A stretch of 64,000 nt of DNA from an uncultured Aquincola sp. (GTDB lineage: Bacteria > Pseudomonadota > Gammaproteobacteria > Burkholderiales > Burkholderiaceae), in assembly GCA_937883885.1 (NCBI GenBank), contig CAKZXL010000456.1, positions 1-64,000 of the forward strand, written 5' to 3'. Positions within the stretch are counted from its first letter, which is position 1. Each line of letters opens with the position of its first letter. Shown one piece after another: positions 25,711 to 33,302 of this stretch. Under the pieces are notes generated by a model. That model saw only the letters and a program-made list of their open reading frames with translations, had not been told where the DNA came from and searched no databases. The position numbers and the translations under genes are program-made.

Positions 25711-27111
25711 ATGCTGACGAAGACGAGCCCGACGCTGTCTGACGGCACCAAGATCGCCGACCTGGTGCTGCCGGCTACGCGCGAAGTGCAGATGCGTGTC
25801 CTGTCCGATCCCGAAATCTACGAGATGGAGATGGAGCGCATCTTCGGCAAGATCTGGGTCCTGTTGGGACACGAGTCCGAGATCCCCAAGCCTGGCGACT
25901 TCATGGTGCGCGACATGGGGTCGGACTCGGTGATCGTCTCCCGCGACAAGGAAGGCGAAGTCCATGTGATGCTGAACGTGTGTCCCCACCGCGGCATGCG
26001 CATCAGCACGATGGATTGCGGCAACACGCAGATTCACAAGTGCATCTACCACGGCTGGGCCTTCAAGACCAACGGCGACTTCATCGGCTCACCCGTGGAG
26101 CGCGAGTGCATGCACGGCAAGATGATGGCCAAGGAAGAGCTCGGCCTCAAGAAGGCGCGGGTCACGCTGTACGGCGGCCTGGTGTTCGCCACGTGGAACG
26201 TGAACGGTCCTTCGTTCGAGGAGTTCCTTGGCGATACCAAGTGGTACTACGACATGCTGTTCTGTCGCACCCTGAAGGGCATGGAGGTGCTGGGACCGCC
26301 GCAGCGTTTTGTGGTGCGCGCCAACTGGAAGGCCGCCGGCGAACAGTCGGCCGCCGATGGTTTTCACACCCTGACGCTGCACCGCTGGCTCGGCGAGGTC
26401 GGCAACTATGCGAAGAAGGGCGAGGGCGAAAGCGGTGGAGCCGACCTGAGCCCCGAGATGTATGGCGTAGAGATCAGCTCGCCCCACGGGCATGCGCTGC
26501 GCTGCATCGATTTGGCGCGCAAGATCAGGCGTCTGGCCGGGCTTGATCCGAACGAGCTGACCGTGCGCCAGAAGCTCGACGCGCTGCCACCAGCGGGCAT
26601 GACCAAGGACATGGTGGACGAGCTCTACCAGAAACTCACGCCCGAACAGCTCCAGGTGCTGACGTCCATGCCGCCGCAGGTCGGCGGCATGTTTCCGAAC
26701 GTGTTGTTCGGCTTCGTTTACATCCCGCAGGGCGATGGCTCGGTGGTCGGTTCGATGACCATGCATGCCTATGTGCCGCGTGGCCCGGACAAGCTCGAGT
26801 TCGTGAACTGGATCTTCGCTGAGAAGGGCGCGCCGCCAGAACTGCGAGAGAAGATGCTCAAGCAGACCATCCAGCTCTTCGGCACTTCGGGCATGGTCGA
26901 GCAGGACGACTCGGACACCTGGCCGCACATGACGCTGGCCGCCAAGGGGGCGATGGGCCGCCAGATGACCTTGAAGTACCAGGCGTGCTTCGAGACAGGC
27001 GCGCCCGCCGGGTGGCCGGGTCCGGGCATCGTGAACGAAGGTTTCACGAAGGACGATACGCAGTGGCACTGGTGGATGTACTGGCGCGATCTGATGACCG
27101 CCGAAGCCTGA
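25711..27111 (+). CDS. Rieske ring-hydroxylating dioxygenase, alpha subunit
   Basis: A 466-residue oxygenase alpha subunit. The Rieske [2Fe-2S] site is C91-x-H93-x17-C111-x2-H114. The mononuclear iron site is in GEQSAADGFHTLTLH, with D216 bridging the subunits and H219 and H224 as ligands; the third ligand is the Asp pair D399/D400 in VEQDDSDTW. Together with the beta subunit it adds both atoms of O2 to an aromatic ring. A beta subunit follows, but no dedicated reductase. Architecture and neighbours fit the diterpenoid dioxygenase DitA1, though the exact substrate is inferred. Confidence 0.93.
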   Translation: MLTKTSPTLSDGTKIADLVLPATREVQMRVLSDPEIYEMEMERIFGKIWVLLGHESEIPKPGDFMVRDMGSDSVIVSRDKEGEVHVMLNVCPHRGMRISTMDCGNTQIHKCIYHGWAFKTNGDFIGSPVERECMHGKMMAKEELGLKKARVTLYGGLVFATWNVNGPSFEEFLGDTKWYYDMLFCRTLKGMEVLGPPQRFVVRANWKAAGEQSAADGFHTLTLHRWLGEVGNYAKKGEGESGGADLSPEMYGVEISSPHGHALRCIDLARKIRRLAGLDPNELTVRQKLDALPPAGMTKDMVDELYQKLTPEQLQVLTSMPPQVGGMFPNVLFGFVYIPQGDGSVVGSMTMHAYVPRGPDKLEFVNWIFAEKGAPPELREKMLKQTIQLFGTSGMVEQDDSDTWPHMTLAAKGAMGRQMTLKYQACFETGAPAGWPGPGIVNEGFTKDDTQWHWWMYWRDLMTAEA

Positions 27112-27132
27112 CCCGAGCTCCAAGGAAATTCC

Positions 27133-27702
27133 ATGCAAGCAACACAAGAATCTGGCGCGGTTGAAGCGGTGCCCGAGCGGACCGGCCAACGTGTACCGGT
27201 GGGCTCGCCGGTCTACAACAGCATCGTCGAGTTTCTCTACGACGAAGCTGAACTGCTCGACGGCCTGCGCCTTCAGGAGTGGGCGTCCCGTCTGGCGACC
27301 GACCTGGTCTACACCGCGCCGCTGCGTACGACACGCGCCACGGCCGAGCAGACCGCCAGCGTCGTGCGCAGTACGCAGCACTACCATGACGACTACCGGT
27401 CCGTGATGGGGCGGGTGCTGCGTCTGTCGGGCAAGAGCGCCTGGGCCGAGGATCCGCCTTCGCGCACGCGCCGGCTGGTGACCAACGTGCGGGTGAGAAC
27501 CACGTCGGTCGAGGGCGAGTATGCCGTCACCAGCTGCCTGTTGATCACCCGCAGCCGCTTCAACTTCGACGAGTTCGATTTCGTCAGCGGTGAGCGGCAC
27601 GACGTGCTGCGCGCCGACGGTGCGTCGTTCAAGCTGGCGCGCCGGGAGGTGCTGCTCGACCAGGCGGTGCTTGGAACTCCGAATCTCGCGATCTTCCTTT
27701 AG
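27133..27702 (+). CDS. Rieske ring-hydroxylating dioxygenase, beta subunit
   Basis: A 189-residue beta subunit of the SnoaL/NTF2-like fold family, the usual length. Recognisable blocks are NSIVEFLYDEAELLDG near the N-terminus, EWASRLATDLVYTAP, and RTRRLVTNVRV leading to the C-terminal strands with RREVLLDQAVLGTPNLAIFL. It supports the alpha3beta3 structure. It starts 21 bases after the alpha subunit stop with an AAGGAA site. Its stop (TAG) interlocks with the stop of the convergent gene on the other strand, so no terminator fits between them. Confidence 0.92.
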   Translation: MQATQESGAVEAVPERTGQRVPVGSPVYNSIVEFLYDEAELLDGLRLQEWASRLATDLVYTAPLRTTRATAEQTASVVRSTQHYHDDYRSVMGRVLRLSGKSAWAEDPPSRTRRLVTNVRVRTTSVEGEYAVTSCLLITRSRFNFDEFDFVSGERHDVLRADGASFKLARREVLLDQAVLGTPNLAIFL

Positions 27703-28460
27703 CGGCCTTCGGGGGCGTCGTCGAAGGCAAGCCAGGCCGCGTCGCCCGCGCAAAGAGACTCGCGTTTGGCCGGCGCGCTGAAGTCCCAGGTGGAGCCGAC
27801 CACACGCAGCGCCTGCATGGCACGCACCGGTTGCTGCGCAAAACAAAGGCCGGTGGCGTTGGCGTGCAGCTGAAGATCAAGCGCCTTGCCCCGGCCAAGG
27901 GAGATCAATGCGCATCGGCGCAGCACCATCGCGGCCTGCGCCTCTTCAGCCGGGAGTCGCGTGTGTACCCAGCGCGCGAAGCCTTCGCGCAGCGACAGGC
28001 CGGCAAACCGGCTGGGGCCATTGACGATGCTGCCCTCGATGTCCCAGTCCAGCAGTGGGTGCCCGTCGCACTGCAGGCTGGCACGGGTGCGTTCGTCGAT
28101 GCGGTCGGCCACTTCGATGTCGTACCGTCGGTAGGCGCAGCCACCGGCCGCCGCCGCGATGGCCAGCCCAGCCAGGTCGAACTGATGGGTGCATTGCTCG
28201 CTGGCGTCGGTGGCGCGGCCGACACTGCTGGCCACGGGCGAAAGCGCCATGCCTTCTAGCAGCCGGAGCTGGTCTCCAGCTGCCGGGCACAGCGTGTAGG
28301 GGTTGCGCACCGACTCGGCGCGTACCAGCCGCACCCGGCCGGCGCCGTGCACCACACGGACGCGGAAGTGATGAAAATCGTCCTCCAGGCAGGCACGCGC
28401 CTCGCCAGCGTCTTCCCCAGGGCGATGAACGATCACGATGCGGCGTCGAAACGAACCCAT
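27699..28460 (-). CDS. DUF2889 domain protein
   Basis: A 253-residue protein with the DUF2889 pattern: an N-terminal R/H-rich strand region, LEDDFHHFRVRV, NPYTLCPAAGDQLRLLEG and CTHQFDLAGLAIAAA. DUF2889 genes recur in steroid and aromatic-degradation clusters, but no biochemical role is established. Its 3' end interlocks with the Rieske beta gene on the opposite strand. It shares a divergent promoter with the SDR at 28537, which carries a palindromic operator candidate. Confidence 0.75.
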   Translation of the reverse strand: MGSFRRRIVIVHRPGEDAGEARACLEDDFHHFRVRVVHGAGRVRLVRAESVRNPYTLCPAAGDQLRLLEGMALSPVASSVGRATDASEQCTHQFDLAGLAIAAAAGGCAYRRYDIEVADRIDERTRASLQCDGHPLLDWDIEGSIVNGPSRFAGLSLREGFARWVHTRLPAEEAQAAMVLRRCALISLGRGKALDLQLHANATGLCFAQQPVRAMQALRVVGSTWDFSAPAKRESLCAGDAAWLAFDDAPEGR

Positions 28461-28492
28461 CAGGCTTTCCCCTCTCTTGTCTAAAATTATAC

Positions 28493-28513
28493 GTTCATGA
28501 ACAATGTGTTCAA
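28493..28513. promoter_or_regulatory. palindromic operator candidate between DUF2889 and SDR genes
   Basis: GTTCATGAAC (28493-28502) is a perfect palindrome and overlaps a second one, TGAACA-ATG-TGTTCA (28498-28512). On the minus strand 28503-28513 reads TTGAACACATT, identical to 33226-33236 upstream of another amidohydrolase. It is 24 bases before the SDR start, close to where a -10 region would lie. Confidence 0.6.
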
Positions 28514-28536
28514 CTTAACAGCGAAATGAGGGCGGC

Positions 28537-29337
28537 ATGGGCTTGCTCAAGGACAAGGTGGCAGTGATCACCGGCGCCGGTAACGGCATCGGTCGTGGCG
28601 TTGCGCGTCGCTTCGCGCGCGAAGGCGCGATGGTTGTGGTGGCCGAATTGAACGACGCCACCGGGCCGGAGGTTGCGCGCGAGTGCGAAGAGCTGGGCGC
28701 TCGCGCCATCTTCGTCCAGACCGACGTGACCAAAAAGGACAGCGTCGAACGCGCGATCGCTGCCGCTGTCGACCGATTTGGCGGTTTGGACATACTTGTC
28801 AACAATGCGTTCGCCCCCACACCGAACGTGCTGCTGGAAGACAAGACCGACGACATGCTCGAGCGGACGCTCGATTCCACGGTGTGGGCAAGTTGGTGGG
28901 CCATGAAGGCGGCATTGCCTCACATGCGTTCGCGGGGAGGCGGTCGCATCGTCAACTTCTATTCGATCGACGTCGAGCTGGGCGCCTGGCTGCACGGCGA
29001 CTACAACACCGCCAAAGGGGCGATCCTCGGACTCACGCGCAGCGCTGCTTCGGAGTGGGGGCGTTTCAACATCACCGTGAACGCCATCGCGCCCACGGCG
29101 ATGGGCGCCACGTTCCACAAGCTGTGCGCCGACGATCCTGGCTTCGCCGAGAAGTCGGCCGCGATGCGTCCACTGGGGCGCTGCGGCGAACCGGAGGACG
29201 ACATCGGACCGGTCGTGGTGTTCCTCGCTTCTGACATGGCCCGCTATGTGACGGGGGAATCGATCCACGTGGATGGGGGTCTTCACCTGCCCGGCTACAA
29301 CTCCCGGCCCGCGCATGTGCCTGTGCGTGAGTACTGA
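28537..29337 (+). CDS. short-chain dehydrogenase/reductase
   Basis: A 266-residue SDR. Cofactor motif VITGAGNGIGRGVARR, NNAF in place of NNAG (LVNNAFAPTPN), catalytic tyrosine and lysine in DYNTAKGAILG, and the active-site serine in FYSIDVELG. It ends with a typical DGGLHLPGYN region. Probably oxidises a hydroxy-acyl or ring alcohol. It stands alone between a divergent gene and a convergent acyl-CoA ligase. ATG 28537 follows a GAGGGCGGC leader. Confidence 0.85.
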   Translation: MGLLKDKVAVITGAGNGIGRGVARRFAREGAMVVVAELNDATGPEVARECEELGARAIFVQTDVTKKDSVERAIAAAVDRFGGLDILVNNAFAPTPNVLLEDKTDDMLERTLDSTVWASWWAMKAALPHMRSRGGGRIVNFYSIDVELGAWLHGDYNTAKGAILGLTRSAASEWGRFNITVNAIAPTAMGATFHKLCADDPGFAEKSAAMRPLGRCGEPEDDIGPVVVFLASDMARYVTGESIHVDGGLHLPGYNSRPAHVPVREY

Positions 29338-29346
29338 GCAGGCGAC

Positions 29347-29360
29347 GGGGGGGAACCCCC
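29347..29360. terminator. short G/C hairpin between convergent genes
   Basis: A run of Gs (29347-29353), AA, then CCCCC (29356-29360) can fold into a 5-base stem in the 46-base gap between SDR and acyl-CoA ligase stops. No T-tract follows, so this is weak. Confidence 0.3.
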
Positions 29361-29383
29361 GGTCCCCAGAAGCGTCATGGCCC

Positions 29384-31015
29384 TCAACGCTTGGCGACTT
29401 TGATGTCGGTGGCTTCGAGGTCCCAGGTGGCCGAGGTCTTGCCCTCGTCGCGCAACTGGTACTTGAGGACGCGACCCTGGGGATTCTTGGGCAGCGACTC
29501 ACGGAACTCGATGTAGCGGGGCAGGGCGAAGTACGGCACCGCGCCCGTGGCCCACTGGAACAATGCGTCGGGCTGCAGCGTGGCGCCGGGCTTCAGCACG
29601 GCGGTGACCTTGACGTCGTCTTCTCCCCGCTCGGAGGGCACGGCGTGTACAGCCACTTCGGCCAGGTCGGGGTGCACGGCGAAGGCCGCCTCCATCTCGA
29701 AGCTGGAGATGTTCTCGCCACGGCGGCGCAGATAGTCCTTCTTGCGATCGACAAAGTAGAAAAACCCGTCGTCGTCGAACTTGCCGATGTCGCCGGTGTG
29801 GAACCACAGGTTGCGCATCAGCTTGAGCGTGTCTTCCGGACGGCGCCAGTAGCCCATGAACATGATGTCGGGGCGAAGCGGCCGAACCACGATCTCGCCG
29901 GGGGTGTTGGCCGGCAGTTCACGGTCGAGGTCGTCGACGATGCGCACGTCGAAGTCGGGTATGCGCTTGCCGGACGAACCCGGTGCCGCGTATTCACCGC
30001 CCGCCAGGGACGTGATGACGCAGGCCTCGGTCAATCCGTAACCGTTGCCGCCGACCTGCCTGGCGCCGAATCGCTCGCGCCAAACGGCCTTGGTTTCCTC
30101 GGTGAACGGGTTGCCGCGGACGGTGTGAATGCGGCCGAAGCAGCGCTTGGCCGCCTCGCAGTCAGGTGCCTGTGCCAGCAAGCCGCCCATGCCGCCCAGG
30201 ATCGACGCGATGGTGGCACCGCTGCGCTCGACCTCCGGCCAGAAGTTCGAGACGGAGAACCGAGGCACCACGGCCACGCGTGCGCCGACGAGAATGTTGG
30301 AGATGATGCCGACGCACAGCGCGTTCATGTGGAACAGCGGCAACGGCGTGATCGTCACGTCGTCAGCGGTGGCCGGGCCGGCACGCAATTGCAGGCGGGC
30401 CAGATTGCACATGAAGTTGTAGCTGAGCATGCAGCCCTTGGAGGGGCCGGTGGTGCCCGACGTGTAGACCAGGCAGGCCAGGTCCGACGGCTCGGGCTTG
30501 CGGTCAAAGGGCGAGTCGTCGCTGCCACGATGCGCATCCAGTGGCGCGTAGGGAACGGCGCTGGGCAGGCCGGCGGGCACGCTTCCCCGGTGCAGGATGA
30601 GCTTGGCTTCCGGAAGTCCTGGCGCCACCGCGCAGATGCGCTCGAGGTAGTCGGCTTCACACACGACGATGGCGGCGCCGGCATCGGCGATCTGATGACG
30701 CAGAAACTCACCGCGCAGCGCCGTATTGATTGGCACGCTGACTGCGCACAACTTGTTGGCGGCAAGCCAGATGATGACCGCATCAATGTTGTTGTCGAGC
30801 ATAGAGACGACGGTGTGGCCAGCTTCCACGCCCAGTGCGGCCAGGGCATGCGCCTGACGTGTAGACAGCCGGTCGACCTCGGCATAGGTGTAGAGCTGTC
30901 CGCCGAAGTCGAGCAGCACGCGGTCTGGGTGCTGGGCCACCGCCCGGTCGAGCGCGGCGATCACCGTGTCGCGTTCGCCGACGCTCCAAGTCTGCGAGGG
31001 CCCCATGCCAGTCAT
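29384..31015 (-). CDS. AMP-forming acyl-CoA synthetase (CaiC/DitJ-like)
   Basis: A 543-residue adenylate-forming ligase. Motifs in order: the ATP loop VYTSGTTGPSKG, the GYGLTEA block, WFHTGDIGKFDDDGFF with the adenine-binding Asp, KKDYLRRRGENISSFE at the hinge, and the C-terminal catalytic lysine in NPQGRVLKYQL. It activates a carboxylic acid with CoA, the entry step to the acyl-CoA reactions encoded around it. ATG 31015 has a CAGGAGACGTTT ribosome site. An upstream in-frame extension to 31087 lies in the promoter and is rejected. Similarity to carnitine/crotonobetaine-CoA ligases is seen; the substrate is inferred. Confidence 0.9.
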   Translation of the reverse strand: MTGMGPSQTWSVGERDTVIAALDRAVAQHPDRVLLDFGGQLYTYAEVDRLSTRQAHALAALGVEAGHTVVSMLDNNIDAVIIWLAANKLCAVSVPINTALRGEFLRHQIADAGAAIVVCEADYLERICAVAPGLPEAKLILHRGSVPAGLPSAVPYAPLDAHRGSDDSPFDRKPEPSDLACLVYTSGTTGPSKGCMLSYNFMCNLARLQLRAGPATADDVTITPLPLFHMNALCVGIISNILVGARVAVVPRFSVSNFWPEVERSGATIASILGGMGGLLAQAPDCEAAKRCFGRIHTVRGNPFTEETKAVWRERFGARQVGGNGYGLTEACVITSLAGGEYAAPGSSGKRIPDFDVRIVDDLDRELPANTPGEIVVRPLRPDIMFMGYWRRPEDTLKLMRNLWFHTGDIGKFDDDGFFYFVDRKKDYLRRRGENISSFEMEAAFAVHPDLAEVAVHAVPSERGEDDVKVTAVLKPGATLQPDALFQWATGAVPYFALPRYIEFRESLPKNPQGRVLKYQLRDEGKTSATWDLEATDIKVAKR

Positions 31016-31066
31016 AAACGTCTCCTGCGGCGCCCGCGAGGGCGCATATCCAATGATTCCAATATC

Positions 31067-31079
31067 AGAATTCAATTCT
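31067..31079. promoter_or_regulatory. 13-base palindrome upstream of acyl-CoA ligase
   Basis: AGAATT-C-AATTCT, a perfect palindrome 52 bases upstream of the ligase start in the divergent ligase/TetR intergenic region. The position suits an operator or promoter element. Confidence 0.4.
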
Positions 31080-31128
31080 AAGTACAAGATTTTGAGATGT
31101 CGCTCGGACTAACCCTGAATGTTTTGTT

Positions 31129-31153
31129 GACACCGGTGTCCGCCATGGCGGAC
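31129..31153. promoter_or_regulatory. two overlapping GC-rich palindromes before the TetR gene
   Basis: GACACCGGTGTC (31129-31140) and GTCCGCCATGGCGGAC (31138-31153) are both perfect palindromes, sharing three bases. They lie 35 bases upstream of the TetR start. TetR proteins usually bind such palindromes near their own gene, so autoregulation is the simplest reading. Confidence 0.5.
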
Positions 31154-31187
31154 GACTGCCGATTGATCCGCCAAGAGGAGCATTGAG

Positions 31188-31919
31188 ATGGCCAAGGGAG
31201 AAGAGGGGGTGGCAGCGGCCACGAAGGCACGGCCCAGCCGCACGCCGGCCGTCAAGCCGAGTGCGGCAGCCAAGAAGACTGTCGCGAAAAAGGCACCTCC
31301 CGCTGCGGGGGCCGCGGTGCCTGCACAACGCAAGCGGCGCAATCGCCGTTCCGAGGAGACGATCTCCAACATCCTCGCCGTCACCGAGCAGATCGTCCTG
31401 GAGTCCGGTGCGGAACGAATCTCGATCCTCGATGTGTGCAAGGCCGCGAGCATCTCGCGCGGTACCTTCTACCGCTATTTCTCATCGCAGGATGAGCTGC
31501 TCGACGCGTTCTCGCGCCACAAGCGCGAGACCTTCCACCGCAATCTCGTCGATGCGATGAGCCCGCACGACGACCCGGACCAGCGCTTCGAAGCGCTCAT
31601 CGGCTACCTCGACCAATACCTCGAGCATGGCCGGGCGAGGCGTCTGCTCCTGGTGGCGCCCGACTACGCGCTGAACTTCTTCAAGCGCATCTTCCATGAC
31701 GCGATTGTTCGATTCGAAGATGTGCTGGCCCCCGTGTTCACCGTGTGGGATGAGCGGTTGGGTTTCAAGGTCGACCGAGACCTGGTGTGCGAGATGCTGA
31801 TTCGTTACGTGATGAGCGAGCTGCTGGTGCCCGGCACGTCCGACCGCCGCCATCTGCCACGTCGCGTGGCCAGGCTCGTGGCGGGCATCGCAGGGCAGAA
31901 CCGTCCGGCCCGGCGTTGA
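31188..31919 (+). CDS. TetR-family regulator with basic Ala/Lys/Pro-rich N-terminal tail
   Basis: A 243-residue TetR regulator. The helix-turn-helix is at about 60-105 (ILDVCKAASISRGTFYRYF), followed by a ligand domain of about 130 residues. Unusually, residues 1-55 form a low-complexity tail rich in Ala, Lys and Pro (for example AAAKKTVAKKAPPAAGAA), then a basic patch QRKRRNRRSEE. The tail resembles histone-H1-like C-termini found in Burkholderiales and may bind DNA non-specifically. A GAGGAG site precedes ATG 31188. It is divergent from the acyl-CoA ligase and followed after 5 bases by an SDR, so it may control both. Confidence 0.88.
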   Translation: MAKGEEGVAAATKARPSRTPAVKPSAAAKKTVAKKAPPAAGAAVPAQRKRRNRRSEETISNILAVTEQIVLESGAERISILDVCKAASISRGTFYRYFSSQDELLDAFSRHKRETFHRNLVDAMSPHDDPDQRFEALIGYLDQYLEHGRARRLLLVAPDYALNFFKRIFHDAIVRFEDVLAPVFTVWDERLGFKVDRDLVCEMLIRYVMSELLVPGTSDRRHLPRRVARLVAGIAGQNRPARR

Positions 31920-31924
31920 AGGCC

Positions 31925-32704
31925 ATGGACCTTGACATCCGAGGGCGCAAGGCCATCGTCTGCGCCTCGTCGCGCGGTCTTGGACTGGCCTGCGCCAAGG
32001 CGCTGGCAGCCGAAGGCTGCGAGGTGATCATCAATGGGCGCGACGCTGTCCGACTGGCCGGTGCCGCAGACGAGATCGAACGTGCCACCGGCCGGCGGCC
32101 TGCCGTGGTGGTCGCCGACATCGATCGGCCGCACGGGCGGGAAGCCTTGCTGTCCGCCTGTGCTGAGCCCGACATCCTCGTCAACAACAATGCCGGGCCG
32201 CCGCCCGGCAACCCCGAAGCCTTCGACCGCACCGCCTGGCTCGCGGCCCTGGAAGCGAACATGCTGGCGCCCATTGCCTTGATCACGGCCGTGGTGCCGG
32301 GGATGCGGCGGCGTCGCTTCGGTCGCATCGTCAACATCACCTCAGCCGTCGTCAAATCACCGCGTCTGGGCATGAGCTTGTCGACCACGGCGCGCACCGG
32401 CCTCACGGCCTTCAGCAAAGGACTTCAGCGCGAGATCGTCGCCGACAACGTGACGATCAACAACCTGCTGCCGCAGCACATCGACACCGGCAGGCAGATG
32501 GAGATGGCCAAGCGCATGGCCCGTGATCGCAGCATCAGCTTCGATGAGGCGCGCATCCTCCAGGCCCGGATGGTGCGTGCACGTCGGTTGGGCAAGCCGG
32601 AAGAGCTCGGCGCTGCCTGCGCTTTTCTGTGCTCCTCGCAGGCTTCGTTCATATCGGGCCAGAACCTGCAGATCGACGGCGGCTCCTACGACGGCCTCCT
32701 CTGA
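31925..32704 (+). CDS. atypical SDR lacking the YxxxK catalytic pair
   Basis: A 259-residue SDR-fold protein. The cofactor region is VCASSRGLGLACAKAL and the NNNAG block is LVNNNAGPPPGN. At the catalytic position the usual YxxxK is replaced: LGMSLSTTARTGLTAF aligns with Ser in place of Tyr and Arg in place of Lys. A known SDR subgroup shows such SxxAR-type changes, and its chemistry is unclear. The C-terminus ISGQNLQIDGGSYDGLL is normal for SDRs. It starts 5 bases after the TetR stop, so it is probably co-transcribed with the regulator. Confidence 0.83.
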   Translation: MDLDIRGRKAIVCASSRGLGLACAKALAAEGCEVIINGRDAVRLAGAADEIERATGRRPAVVVADIDRPHGREALLSACAEPDILVNNNAGPPPGNPEAFDRTAWLAALEANMLAPIALITAVVPGMRRRRFGRIVNITSAVVKSPRLGMSLSTTARTGLTAFSKGLQREIVADNVTINNLLPQHIDTGRQMEMAKRMARDRSISFDEARILQARMVRARRLGKPEELGAACAFLCSSQASFISGQNLQIDGGSYDGLL

Positions 32705-32732
32705 CGCCAGCCGGAACTGGTCCGGCGGCGTC
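32703..32732. terminator. strong bidirectional hairpin between convergent genes
   Basis: GACGCC (32703-32708) pairs with GGCGTC (32727-32732), and GCCGGA (32710-32715) with TCCGGC (32721-32726), giving a 12-base-pair stem with one bulged A and a 5-base loop. It fills the gap between the SDR stop and the VOC gene stop. Confidence 0.7.
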
Positions 32733-32733
32733 A

Positions 32734-33159
32734 TCAAGGGCGCGGCGTTCCGTCCTTCAGTTCCGTAGGCACGCGTTCGGTGGCATCGAAGTCGATCTCC
32801 ACTTCGACGCCATTCGGGTCTTCGAGGAACACTTGCCACGTACCCCATGGACGGGGAAGACGTAGCAAGCGGTAGCCGATGCGTTCTCGCTGCAGGATCT
32901 GCAGCAACCCGGCGATGTTGTGGCCGCGAAAGGCCATGTGGTCCAGCGCCCCGCGCCGAGGCGTCGGCATCGCCAGGACCTCCACCACATGCAGCACGGG
33001 GTGTCCACCGGCATAGAGCCATGCGCCGCGGATGCCGAAGTCTGGCCGCTCACCTGCCACCAGGCCGAGATGCTCGTAGAAGGCGAGCGTCGCATCGATG
33101 CGGTCGGTGACCACCGTGAAGTGGTCCATGCGTTGGATGGTTTGCGTCGACATGTCCAT
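32734..33159 (-). CDS. VOC-fold (glyoxalase/extradiol-like) protein
   Basis: A 141-residue single-module vicinal-oxygen-chelate protein. It begins with the beta strand IQRMDHFTVVTDRID (metal His in DHF), then FYEHLGL, HVVEVLAM, the DHMAFRG strand, and ends with VFLEDPNGVEVEIDF, where the Glu would be the third ligand. Such proteins act as isomerases, lyases or small dioxygenases. It is divergent from the amidohydrolase at 33303, sharing a promoter with the TGAACA-type motif. Confidence 0.8.
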   Translation of the reverse strand: MDMSTQTIQRMDHFTVVTDRIDATLAFYEHLGLVAGERPDFGIRGAWLYAGGHPVLHVVEVLAMPTPRRGALDHMAFRGHNIAGLLQILQRERIGYRLLRLPRPWGTWQVFLEDPNGVEVEIDFDATERVPTELKDGTPRP

Positions 33160-33225
33160 GTGCCGGCCCGCGGCGGCGCCACGCGTCGCCCCGTCATCGA
33201 GGCCGATCTAATCGTAAACCATTAA

Positions 33226-33236
33226 TTGAACACATT
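33226..33236. promoter_or_regulatory. TTGAACACATT motif upstream of amidohydrolase operon
   Basis: The 11-mer TTGAACACATT is identical (opposite orientation) to 28503-28513. It lies 66 bases before the amidohydrolase start at 33303, in the divergent VOC/amidohydrolase promoter, inside an AT-rich patch. Confidence 0.5.
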
Positions 33237-33302
33237 TGAAGAGAGTGACTAGTTTTGGCATGATGCGGCATCGACCATTCCCCGATCCACGAGGCAATCC
33301 CC

